In this document: positions 17,601 through 23,865 of the stretch, in pieces | Layout: every line of letters begins with the position of its first letter | Numbering within the stretch: the first letter of the stretch is position 1 | Source: Candidatus Moraniibacteriota bacterium | GTDB lineage: Bacteria > Patescibacteriota > Minisyncoccia > Moranbacterales > UBA11712 | Direction of reading: 5' to 3' | Assembly: GCA_030679895.1 (NCBI GenBank) | Contig: JAUXSN010000002.1 | Span: 1-36,419 of the forward strand | Length of the DNA: 36,419 nt | Notes under the pieces: model-generated | The model's input: only the letters and a program-made list of their open reading frames with translations | The model's database searches: none | Told to the model about the DNA's origin: nothing | Translations under genes and position numbers: made by a program

Positions 17601-18451
17601 GCCACTCCTGAAGGAAAGTTGTGGGTTTCCGCGGTGAATATCGGGTGATAAGTCTCCTCCCGAAAAGAAAAAGGGGAGAATTTGCCGGATTTTTCCGGCT
17701 TTATGGTTTTTATTTGGTATCCTTTGATGGCGCTCGAATTATCCTTGAAAGCGATGAGGCTGTTTGAGGGATTGGCCTTGAGCGTGGAGCTCACAACATC
17801 GAGCAAGTTTTCCGGCATCTCCTGTCCGTCAATGATAATCCGTCCTTTGAAAAACCAATGGCGGGAATGTTCACTGTTGGCTTGCCCGAGCTGAAAGCAT
17901 TCCACGTTGGTCGGATTTCTCTTGAAGTCTTTTGCAAATAAATCGAAATAGAAATTTATGTCCCAATCGTCCATTCCCAGCCCGATTTCTTTGTTTATTT
18001 TTCGAAGCTCCTCTATTCCTTTTTCGATAAGCCGGATTTCATAAACTTCTTTCGGTTTGATTCCGGTTTCGAAAGTTTCCAACGGCTTTTCATAAACACA
18101 TTCCGTCATCCGATCATGGCTCGCTCTGGTAAATTCTTCAATGCCCGAGTCTTTCGGCAAAACGCATCTTTTCGATTTTTCAATTCGCGTTATTTTTTCA
18201 ATGCCGCAGGACCGACAGATGGAAACGGCGTTCGTCGAAAAAGCGGACTCAAAATTCATCCGCGGCCCGATTTCGACTATTTCGCCTTTTTCCGGATCAA
18301 GAAAAGAGTTCCGGCTCAAATTTTCCGGCTCAAAAGTTTCCGCGAAAAGCCATTTCAGGACTTTTATTTCGCTTTCCGAGAGCGGCTCGGCCGTTTCAAT
18401 ATAGAAGCAGTACTCCTTATCCTCCCCGTATTTTTTATAAAATCGCTCCAT
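14639..18451 (-). CDS. purL: Phosphoribosylformylglycinamidine synthase, large single-chain form
   Basis: A 1270-residue FGAM synthase containing both the synthase and glutaminase parts, as in E. coli PurL and eukaryotes. The central domains carry [47 protein letters not shown] and, in the second AIRS-like half, [17 protein letters not shown]. The C-terminal 260 residues are a class I amidotransferase: [14 protein letters not shown] with the nucleophile Cys, and MMPHPERAF with the His/Glu pair. It converts FGAR, glutamine and ATP to FGAM. No separate purS or purQ is needed. purM lies directly downstream and an EhaR-like HAD gene upstream, with a terminator between that gene and purL. Confidence 0.96.
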   Translation of the reverse strand: [1270 protein letters not shown]

Positions 18452-18537
18452 ATATTCCTAAATAATTCTTATTTCTCTTTTTTTAATATATCACAGGAAA
18501 AAGAATCGGAATAGTTATTTTTAACTTCAAAAGTTGA

Positions 18538-18576
18538 CAAAAAAAGAAGGAGCAAAGCCGAATCAGCCTTGCCCCA
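18538..18576 (-). terminator. Terminator between the EhaR-like HAD gene and purL
   Basis: The minus-strand RNA folds GGGGCAAGGC...GCTTTGCTCC and runs into CTTTTTTTG. Read-through would be needed for co-transcription with purL. Confidence 0.8.
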
Positions 18577-18603
18577 TTTTGTTTTTTTCGACTCATCCAG
18601 TCA

Positions 18604-19677
18604 TTATGTCAGAGAGCCGATGTGCACACCCCGGAACTTCTTCCGCATATTCTCGCTCCTTGCCTCCAAGCGTTTGACATTTTCCGACGTTACGACATGA
18701 AGCTTCCCGCCGAAATGGGCTTGGCGAGAAGGTGCACAAAAGCTGATCGCGCCCTCCCGGCCGCTTTTGTCGAACACATCGGCAACTTCGGTGATGGCCC
18801 GGGCATCTTGCCCAATATACATGATATCAGAAAGCTCGCAAACTTGGTGGCCTTTCCCGTTGAACATCATAACAAGGCCTTTGTTGAGAAGATACCGGGC
18901 GACCTCGACGTCGGTTTGGCTGTCGCCGACGTACATTATGCGCCGCAAGGGTTGGTCAGCAATTTCCGCAATATCTTTGAGCGCTTCATACTTCTGAAAC
19001 TGACCAACGGGGTGAACTTCTTTCATCAACCTGCCAACCTCCATGTTGCGCACCGTATACCAGATGAATCCGGTGATACGGTCATAATTTTTTTGATGAT
19101 TTTCCGCAATTTCTCCGGTAAGGTGATCATATTTAACCGGAGGCATCTGCGACAGCTCCTCTAAAAATTTGAGGAGTTTATTTTTCTGTCTCGTGGTCGT
19201 TGAAACCCCGTTGTAGAGCTTGGGATCGATCCTCGTACAGTAAGCTTGTTGAAAATCCAACCCCACGAGGTCGCAGAACGCTTCGATAAAAAAACTATAA
19301 CTCGTGGAGATTTGGAATATTTCATAGCCGCGGTTTTGCAGATCCGGGATTACTAAATCGATTTTAGGAACGACTAGAATATTGCTCTTTGAAAATTCAT
19401 AAAGCCATTCAAGTTTTGTCCCAAGAGCCCGGATGAAAGGAAGAATGACTTTCAGTGTGTGGCCCGCCGAATAGGTCGGATCAAGACGAGCCATCTTTTT
19501 GAAGTCACCCCAGATATCATCAATGACACTCAGATTTCTAAAGGTGGCTGCCGCCGCTTTTTCGGAAAAACCAAAAAGCATCAAAATGGCGACAAAGAGT
19601 TCGAAAGCGTTATCGTTTTTCGTGCAGGGACCTTCGTTGTCCAGCACAACCACAGGCCGCGATTTTTCTTGTTTCAT
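18604..19677 (-). CDS. HAD-like phosphatase resembling archaeal EhaR
   Basis: This 357-residue HAD-superfamily protein begins VVVLDNEGPCTKNDNAFEL, which recalls the opening of the methanogen EhaR proteins (CEGP...NDNAFEL). That leaves D-x-E in place of the usual DxD nucleophile motif. A later MYVGDSQTDVEVARYL is a typical HAD motif IV acidic pair. SFFIEAF and QISTSYSFF fit a motif II region. Between them lies a long insert unlike common sugar phosphatases. It sits between purN and purL, and its leader copies that of purN, so a role in purine metabolism is a fair guess, but the substrate is unknown. I use ATG 19677, with GGGAG nine nt upstream, instead of the TTG at 19683. Confidence 0.7.
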   Translation of the reverse strand: MKQEKSRPVVVLDNEGPCTKNDNAFELFVAILMLFGFSEKAAAATFRNLSVIDDIWGDFKKMARLDPTYSAGHTLKVILPFIRALGTKLEWLYEFSKSNILVVPKIDLVIPDLQNRGYEIFQISTSYSFFIEAFCDLVGLDFQQAYCTRIDPKLYNGVSTTTRQKNKLLKFLEELSQMPPVKYDHLTGEIAENHQKNYDRITGFIWYTVRNMEVGRLMKEVHPVGQFQKYEALKDIAEIADQPLRRIMYVGDSQTDVEVARYLLNKGLVMMFNGKGHQVCELSDIMYIGQDARAITEVADVFDKSGREGAISFCAPSRQAHFGGKLHVVTSENVKRLEARSENMRKKFRGVHIGSLT

Positions 19678-19726
19678 AGCCAAAATCTCCCTCTTAATCC
19701 TTTAGGATTTATTTTAAAATTATAAA

Positions 19727-19752
19727 AGAAGCGACCTCCTAGCCCCTCCTCT
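19727..19752 (-). promoter_or_regulatory. Leader element copy A (upstream of the EhaR-like HAD gene)
   Basis: The minus strand reads AGAGGAGGGGCTAGGAGGT, then CGCTTCT. AGAGG and CTTCT can pair with one G-U. A small AATCCT/AGGATT hairpin and a GGGAG Shine-Dalgarno follow. It lies about 56 nt before the ATG. The 19-nt core differs from copy B at one base. Confidence 0.6.
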
Positions 19753-19792
19753 TTGTCTGATTTTATCTAAGCATTATTCATCAAAATTTGCA

Positions 19793-19828
19793 AAAGAAAA
19801 GGGTAGGCCCCTATAGAAGCCTACCCCT
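19793..19828 (-). terminator. purN terminator
   Basis: The stem GGGTAGGC / GCCTACCC (19801-19808 with 19819-19826) is followed on the minus strand by TTTTCTTTT. It lies 15 nt past the purN stop. Confidence 0.85.
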
Positions 19829-19843
19829 GTTAATTTTCAGCGG

Positions 19844-20563
19844 TTAAAACGTGAAGTTTTCCACCTCCCGGGAAAAATCACGTACGCCTTTTTTGTTTCC
19901 AGCCCATACCATTCCTTCACAAAATTGGATTTCTCCTTCCGCCAAAGCCTTGAGCGTGAGAAGGATCAGCGGCAATTCGCGGCGGAACTCCTCAGCCCTG
20001 ATCTTCTCCGGATCCGGGTCGAAAACAGGAAAGGAAAAATATGCCAAGGCCGGTCCTTTGTCGAGCTCAGGCGTGGCGAGATTAATCATTGCCCCGGCCG
20101 TATCCGCGCCCTGTTCAATAATCTGTTGCATTACTTCCTGCCAGGTACCGACAAATCTCCCCGGCAAATCTGGATGCAAATTAAGCATTTTGAGTTTGCC
20201 GCAAAGAAAAGGACTCGCAATAAGCATATAGCCCGCCAACAGGACAAAATCGACCTCAATGCTTCCGATGACTTCGTCGACGCTTCGATCAAACTCTTCG
20301 CGGGCTTGCTTCAGCGCCAGTTCATTCCCCTTGTTTTGGAAAATAAACTTCCTCAGACCATGGGATGAACTCGAAAAAAGTTTGGTATGGTACTCTTCGA
20401 GTCCCTCTTCCAGCGATCCGTCGATCATTTCTGGCCGGTCGCAGAAAACATAGCTTATGCTGACATCCGGGAGGTAGCCCGAGTTAATTGCGCCTAAAAT
20501 GCCATAAAGAAGGTCGTATGCCTCCTTATCCCTGAGCGAAGAAAAAATTCCGATATTCAGCAT
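19844..20563 (-). CDS. purN: Phosphoribosylglycinamide formyltransferase (PurN-like)
   Basis: The 239-residue protein has the formyltransferase core: FVLLAGYMLIASP, LNLHPDLPGRFVGT with the catalytic Asn and His, and AGAMINLATPELDKGPALAY, the region that in PurN carries the ligand-binding and catalytic Asp. It would use 10-formyl-THF to formylate GAR. It is somewhat longer than E. coli PurN (212 residues), with an extra segment around LEEYHTKLFSSSSHGLRKF. The ATG is supported by GGGAG nine nt upstream. It is the first gene of the purN - HAD - purL - purM series, with an extended -10 promoter and a leader element. Confidence 0.85.
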   Translation of the reverse strand: MLNIGIFSSLRDKEAYDLLYGILGAINSGYLPDVSISYVFCDRPEMIDGSLEEGLEEYHTKLFSSSSHGLRKFIFQNKGNELALKQAREEFDRSVDEVIGSIEVDFVLLAGYMLIASPFLCGKLKMLNLHPDLPGRFVGTWQEVMQQIIEQGADTAGAMINLATPELDKGPALAYFSFPVFDPDPEKIRAEEFRRELPLILLTLKALAEGEIQFCEGMVWAGNKKGVRDFSREVENFTF

Positions 20564-20603
20564 ATCCCTTATCTCCCTATATCAGTCAAGAATTTTTCTT
20601 AAT

Positions 20604-20636
20604 TTTAAAAGAGGAAACCTCCTGGCCCCTCCTCTG
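20604..20636 (-). promoter_or_regulatory. Leader element copy B (upstream of purN)
   Basis: The minus strand reads AGAGGAGGGGCCAGGAGGT, then TTCCTCT. AGAGGA pairs with TCCTCT. A small AAGAA/TTCTT hairpin and a GGGAG Shine-Dalgarno follow. It lies about 53 nt before the ATG. Pairing is kept relative to copy A although the arm bases differ. Confidence 0.6.
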
Positions 20637-20660
20637 AAACTAGACTAACATTCGGCGATA

Positions 20661-20669
20661 ATTATAACA
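20661..20669 (-). promoter_or_regulatory. purN extended -10 promoter
   Basis: The minus strand reads TGTTATAAT, a consensus -10 with TGn extension. The predicted leader is about 90 nt. The region where its -35 would fall overlaps the divergent promoter of the zinc-ribbon gene. Confidence 0.65.
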
Positions 20670-20673
20670 AGTA

Positions 20674-20702
20674 TTGACAAAAACGCCTTAAAATGCTAAT
20701 AT
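20674..20702 (+). promoter_or_regulatory. Promoter of the RGG zinc-ribbon gene
   Basis: TTGACA (20674-20679), a 17-nt spacer and TAATAT (20697-20702) preceded by TGC, an extended -10. Transcription should start near 20709, giving a leader of about 127 nt. Confidence 0.75.
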
Positions 20703-20708
20703 TCCTTC

Positions 20709-20835
20709 CAGTTATCGAATTAGGCGTAGTATCCAAATATTACTTTATATAAGGAATACGAAAAGTCGTCGCCTAAGTGAGAGCTATCTTGAGCCGAGGG
20801 CTTCAGGATTATTAAAAAATTAGGCGAGACGAAAA
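20709..20835 (+). promoter_or_regulatory. Long structured 5' leader with alternative pairings
   Basis: TTAGGCG (20720-20726) can pair with CGCCTAA (20770-20776), and the same CGCCTAA can instead pair with a second TTAGGCG (20820-20826) just before the ATG at 20836. An AGCC-GAG-GGCT hairpin lies between. This is the layout of a two-state RNA switch controlling translation. Confidence 0.6.
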
Positions 20836-21066
20836 ATGGATTATCAAAATCGTCCCCAAAGGCAGATGTTTGATGTCGCCGAACTCAACCTCAAATGCGC
20901 TGAGTGCGGAGTAGACATCAAAGAACTTCCTTTCCAGCCGACCCAGAAAGACGACGGAACTTATGGCAGAATTTATTGCCAGGAGTGCAACCGAAAACGT
21001 CGAAGAGACACTGGCGGCGGAAATCGCGGGGGCTTTGGTGGTGGCGGTCGAAGAGACCGATACTAA
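20836..21066 (+). CDS. CxxC-x17-CxxC zinc-ribbon protein with RGG tail
   Basis: This 76-residue protein has a zinc-ribbon core with CAEC at about residues 21-24 and CQEC 17 residues later. It ends in an Arg/Gly-rich tail, RRRDTGGGNRGGFGGGGRRDRY, typical of RNA-binding RGG boxes. Small proteins with this pattern are common in CPR genomes and are presumed to bind nucleic acid; none has a firmly known role. The gene stands alone, with a strong promoter, a long folded leader and its own terminator, which suggests high or condition-dependent expression. It is divergent from purN. Confidence 0.85.
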   Translation: MDYQNRPQRQMFDVAELNLKCAECGVDIKELPFQPTQKDDGTYGRIYCQECNRKRRRDTGGGNRGGFGGGGRRDRY

Positions 21067-21073
21067 TCGAAAC

Positions 21074-21107
21074 AAAAAAAACCGTTCTTCATTGAGCGGT
21101 TTTTTTG
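21074..21107. terminator. Terminator between the zinc-ribbon gene and the Nudix gene
   Basis: The stem ACCGTTC / GAGCGGT with a TTCATT loop has A-rich sequence on the left and T7 on the right, so it can act on both convergent transcripts. Confidence 0.88.
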
Positions 21108-21125
21108 TTGTAAAAATAGTTTGGC

Positions 21126-21521
21126 TTATTTGATAAATCCAAAATGTTTCAAGGCCGGCACAATATTCGGCGCCAGATTGTTCGGAAGATTGTCGATTGG
21201 CAGCCAATCCCAACTTCGGATGTCTTTTCCCGGTTTTATTTCACCGATCCTCGCGGCCAAATAGTGGACTAAGATGACATCAATTTTGCCTTCCGGCATT
21301 TCTTTGATCGTATGCGTAATGAACGGTTTTTCATCCAGAATCTCGATATCAATCCCCATCTCCTCTTTCACCTCGCGCCTGGCGTTCTCAATCAGCCCGC
21401 TGCAAAAATCGTCCACCCTTCCCCCGCAAAATTTCCAAAAGGTTGTATCCCCGTGCTGATTGAGGAGTACCCTCCCGTCTTCCATAATCACCGGCCCGGA
21501 AGCGATAATGATTTTGGTCAT
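21126..21521 (-). CDS. Nudix hydrolase (131 residues)
   Basis: The Nudix box is recognisable as GGRVDDFCSGLIENARREVKEEMGI, with an intact REVKEE metal-binding core. It is one residue longer between GG and REV than the consensus, and the first box Glu is absent. The N-terminal IIIASGPVIMEDGRVLLNQH and KFCGG strands fit the fold. Substrates of this subfamily (nucleotide or nucleotide-sugar pyrophosphates) cannot be inferred. It is convergent with the zinc-ribbon gene, sharing a terminator, and divergent from the C39-like gene. Confidence 0.88.
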   Translation of the reverse strand: MTKIIIASGPVIMEDGRVLLNQHGDTTFWKFCGGRVDDFCSGLIENARREVKEEMGIDIEILDEKPFITHTIKEMPEGKIDVILVHYLAARIGEIKPGKDIRSWDWLPIDNLPNNLAPNIVPALKHFGFIK

Positions 21522-21582
21522 AAATATTTTCCATTAATTCTTATCTATCCTATACTATTAGCATAAAAGCCATATTTTTTCA

Positions 21583-22383
21583 ATGATCAGAAAAACCAAG
21601 AAAATTATTATTTTTGTTGCAATAATCGCCGTTGCCGCCGCGTTGTATTTTACCTCGCGTGGCCGAAAAGCAAACGACAACAATGCCCGAATAAACGCAA
21701 TTGGACCTACCACTCAAAACCAGCCAGAAACAACAAAAACGCCTGAACCGGAAAACAAAATCGAACCAAAAAAAGAACAGCCTATTCCCGAAGAAGCACC
21801 GCCCTCAAAAGAAATTCCCGAAAAATATCTTCTGGATATGCCTTTCTATTCCCAAGCCCCTCTTTCGAAGTGGGACGCGTTTCATGAGGATATGTGCGAG
21901 GAAGCCTCAATTCTCAACGCCGGACTATATCTCGAAGGCAAAAAACTGACCAAAGACCAATTTGAATCCGAACTTCAGAAAATACAAAAGACCGAAAAAA
22001 AAGAAATTGGCGAGTGGAAAAGCACGACCGTTGCCCAGACGAAAAAGCTGGTCGATGCCTATTTTGAAGGCAAGATTAAAAGCAAAATCATTGATAGCCC
22101 GACCATTGAACAAATCGAATCCGAAATCGCCCAGAACAATCCGGTGATTGTTCCACTGGCCGGCCGGGATATTGGAAACCCGAACTTCACCCCGCCGGGG
22201 CCCGTTTATCATATGCTGGTTGTGAAGGGTTACGACAGCCAAGATTTCATCACCAACGACGTCGGCACCCGCAAAGGAAATTCTTATGCTTATAAAAAAG
22301 AGGTGATTATGAAGAATATCCATGACTGGAATAAGAAAGATATACATTCAGGATCCAAGAAAGTATTAGTTCTATATAAATAG
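21583..22383 (+). CDS. Membrane-anchored C39-like (papain-fold) peptidase
   Basis: Residues 1-25 form a basic start and one hydrophobic helix (IIIFVAIIAVAAALYF). A Pro/Glu/Lys-rich linker follows to about residue 80. The rest resembles Peptidase_C39_2: LLDMPFYSQAPLSKWDAFHEDMCEEAS with the candidate nucleophile Cys, then PVYHMLVVKGYDSQDFITNDVGT with the His and an Asn/Asp. An extracellular cysteine peptidase role is likely; the target is unknown. A TATACT box lies about 27 nt upstream of the ATG. Two cell-wall-active candidates follow downstream, so this may be a surface-processing neighbourhood. Confidence 0.83.
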   Translation: MIRKTKKIIIFVAIIAVAAALYFTSRGRKANDNNARINAIGPTTQNQPETTKTPEPENKIEPKKEQPIPEEAPPSKEIPEKYLLDMPFYSQAPLSKWDAFHEDMCEEASILNAGLYLEGKKLTKDQFESELQKIQKTEKKEIGEWKSTTVAQTKKLVDAYFEGKIKSKIIDSPTIEQIESEIAQNNPVIVPLAGRDIGNPNFTPPGPVYHMLVVKGYDSQDFITNDVGTRKGNSYAYKKEVIMKNIHDWNKKDIHSGSKKVLVLYK

Positions 22384-22404
22384 ATCCATCAAACAAACTC
22401 TCAT

Positions 22405-22545
22405 TAAATTTTCAATTTCTAATTTTAAATTTTCAAACAATGCCATAATTTCTCAATTTTAAATGATTAAATGTTTGAAAATTCGGTCATTGAAACATTG
22501 GAAATTGTTTAGAAATTGAGAATTGAAAATTGAAAATTATAAACT
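22405..22545. repeat. AT-rich imperfect inverted repeat
   Basis: The left half (AAATTTTCAATTTCTAATTT..., ending near AAACATT) is imperfectly complementary to the right half (...GAGAATTGAAAATTGAAAAT). Both halves contain short TTTTCAAT-type repeats. It fills the gap between the C39-like gene and the first lysozyme-like gene, and holds no ORF. Confidence 0.65.
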
Positions 22546-22573
22546 TGGCACCCCACCGATCTTGATATATAAT
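22545..22573 (+). promoter_or_regulatory. Promoter of the first lysozyme-like gene
   Basis: TTGGCA (22545-22550), a 17-nt spacer and consensus TATAAT (22568-22573). The leader is about 33 nt. Confidence 0.75.
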
Positions 22574-22612
22574 ACTTAATAAGCATAAACCTTAAGTCAC
22601 ACTCTACGCCTA

Positions 22613-23632
22613 ATGTATTGTCTTGTTGATTTTCGAAATCGTCCGCAATATAAACACACCTTTCGCGCTCTTGAAAAAGCCAAAGAGTGCCTAAAAAAAA
22701 TCCGGAACAACCCCTTGGGAGCGACCATAATCTACGCTGACGGGCGAAGAGAATATTTTGAGAATGGACTTCCGGAAGGATATTCCGATTTTTCCGGGAG
22801 ATCAGCCTGCGTAAAAAAGGGCTGTCACGTGAAATACAAAATTCGCCGCCTTGGAGTTTTGGACGGATTGGCAAAAACCGCTCATACCGAAACAAAAAAT
22901 ATTCCAAATTGGAAAGAAAAATCGATTTTCTCTCTTTTTATGCTGGGCAATCGAAAATTTTACGCCTGTTTGGTTGTTTTGGCTCTTATAGCCTTCTCTT
23001 TCTCTTTTCTTTTTCAAAAAAAATTCGGGCCGGGATCCATCGCCCGATCCGGTGATAACGGGGAAATCCAAGGCCGGGTTGCCGGAGCCATGGATTCGAA
23101 AGTTGGCGATAGCTCCGAAGACCAGGGAAATGACGCTTCTCTTCAGCTGGCTGACGCTGACATCATTATGAGCCTTCTCGGAAAAGTGGAGGAAAAACAG
23201 CATTCAGCGTTCCAAAAAGAAATTCTGGGCTATATCAAGGGAAAACCGATGGAAAGTATGTCCCCTTATATCGCCAAGCAACCCAGAATAGTGGCCGCTT
23301 TCATCGTGGGAATCGCCATGAAGGAGAGCAAGTTTGGGATATATGCTCCGCATGACAGCAGTGGACGCGATTGCCTGAACTATTGGGGTTACAGGGGCAG
23401 AGAAAACACCACCGCTTCCGGTTATAGCTGTTTTGACTCACCCGAACACGCGATACAAGTCGTGGGGAAGAAAATAGCCTCACTGGTAAACCGTGGCATA
23501 AGCAACCCCGCCGAGATGATCTCCTGGAAGTGCGGCTCGACTTGCGCCGGCCATGGCGCGGAGAACGTCCGCAAATGGATCGCGGATGTGGGAGTGAATT
23601 TTTATAAGATAAACAAAGGGAAAAATTCTTGA
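22613..23632 (+). CDS. Membrane-anchored lysozyme-like (lytic transglycosylase/glucosaminidase-type) protein, paralog 1
   Basis: The 339-residue protein has a cytoplasmic N-terminal part of about 115 residues with several Cys (KECLKK, SACVKKGCH). One membrane helix follows (ACLVVLALIAFSFSFLF), then a linker, then a C-terminal domain of about 110 residues. That domain has AAFIVGIAMKESKFGIY, where the Glu-Ser dipeptide recalls the catalytic ES of lytic transglycosylases, then DCLNYWGYRG, GYSCF and WKCGSTCAGHG. Four Cys in the domain are shared with the next gene and could form disulfides outside the cell. A peptidoglycan-cleaving role is likely but not certain. The N-terminal region is not recognised. 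Confidence 0.75.
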   Translation: MYCLVDFRNRPQYKHTFRALEKAKECLKKIRNNPLGATIIYADGRREYFENGLPEGYSDFSGRSACVKKGCHVKYKIRRLGVLDGLAKTAHTETKNIPNWKEKSIFSLFMLGNRKFYACLVVLALIAFSFSFLFQKKFGPGSIARSGDNGEIQGRVAGAMDSKVGDSSEDQGNDASLQLADADIIMSLLGKVEEKQHSAFQKEILGYIKGKPMESMSPYIAKQPRIVAAFIVGIAMKESKFGIYAPHDSSGRDCLNYWGYRGRENTTASGYSCFDSPEHAIQVVGKKIASLVNRGISNPAEMISWKCGSTCAGHGAENVRKWIADVGVNFYKINKGKNS

Positions 23633-23663
23633 ATTACGGCTCTGATGTGTCGCACATTGTGAT

Positions 23664-23692
23664 TTGACACCAAATCGGGCTTCTGCTAGCAT
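23664..23692 (+). promoter_or_regulatory. Promoter upstream of the second lysozyme-like gene
   Basis: TTGACA (23664-23669), a 17-nt spacer and TAGCAT (23687-23692) with a TGC extension. The predicted start is near 23699, 167 nt before the ATG. Confidence 0.7.
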
Positions 23693-23714
23693 ACCCTCTG
23701 TAGCCAGTGATAAG

Positions 23715-23737
23715 TAGCAATTCAATGCTATTTTTTT
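23715..23737 (+). terminator. Small terminator or attenuator in the leader
   Basis: TAGCA-ATTCAA-TGCTA is followed by TTTTTTT. It lies downstream of the promoter at 23664, so it could act as an attenuator for the second paralog as well as end the first gene. The stem is only 5 bp. Confidence 0.5.
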
Positions 23738-23796
23738 ATTGGTGAAAGGTTGACTAATATAGCTTGTATAAAGCAATATTTGCCAATTTGTCCGCT

Positions 23797-23835
23797 TCAG
23801 CCCCGGGAGAATGTCGCAGATAAATGGGGCTTTTG
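23797..23835 (+). other. Second leader hairpin
   Basis: AGCCCC and GGGGCT enclose about 21 nt and are followed by TTTTGAA. It lies about 30 nt before the ATG of the second lysozyme-like gene. It may be part of a leader structure with the hairpin at 23715. Confidence 0.4.
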
Positions 23836-23865
23836 AAGGGATACTAATCATTAGAATATTTTTTA

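Noticed and set aside
20836-21066. Cold-shock (CspA-type) protein
   Set aside because: The RGG tail suggests RNA binding, but the RNP motifs of cold-shock domains are absent and the core is a CxxC-x17-CxxC zinc ribbon.
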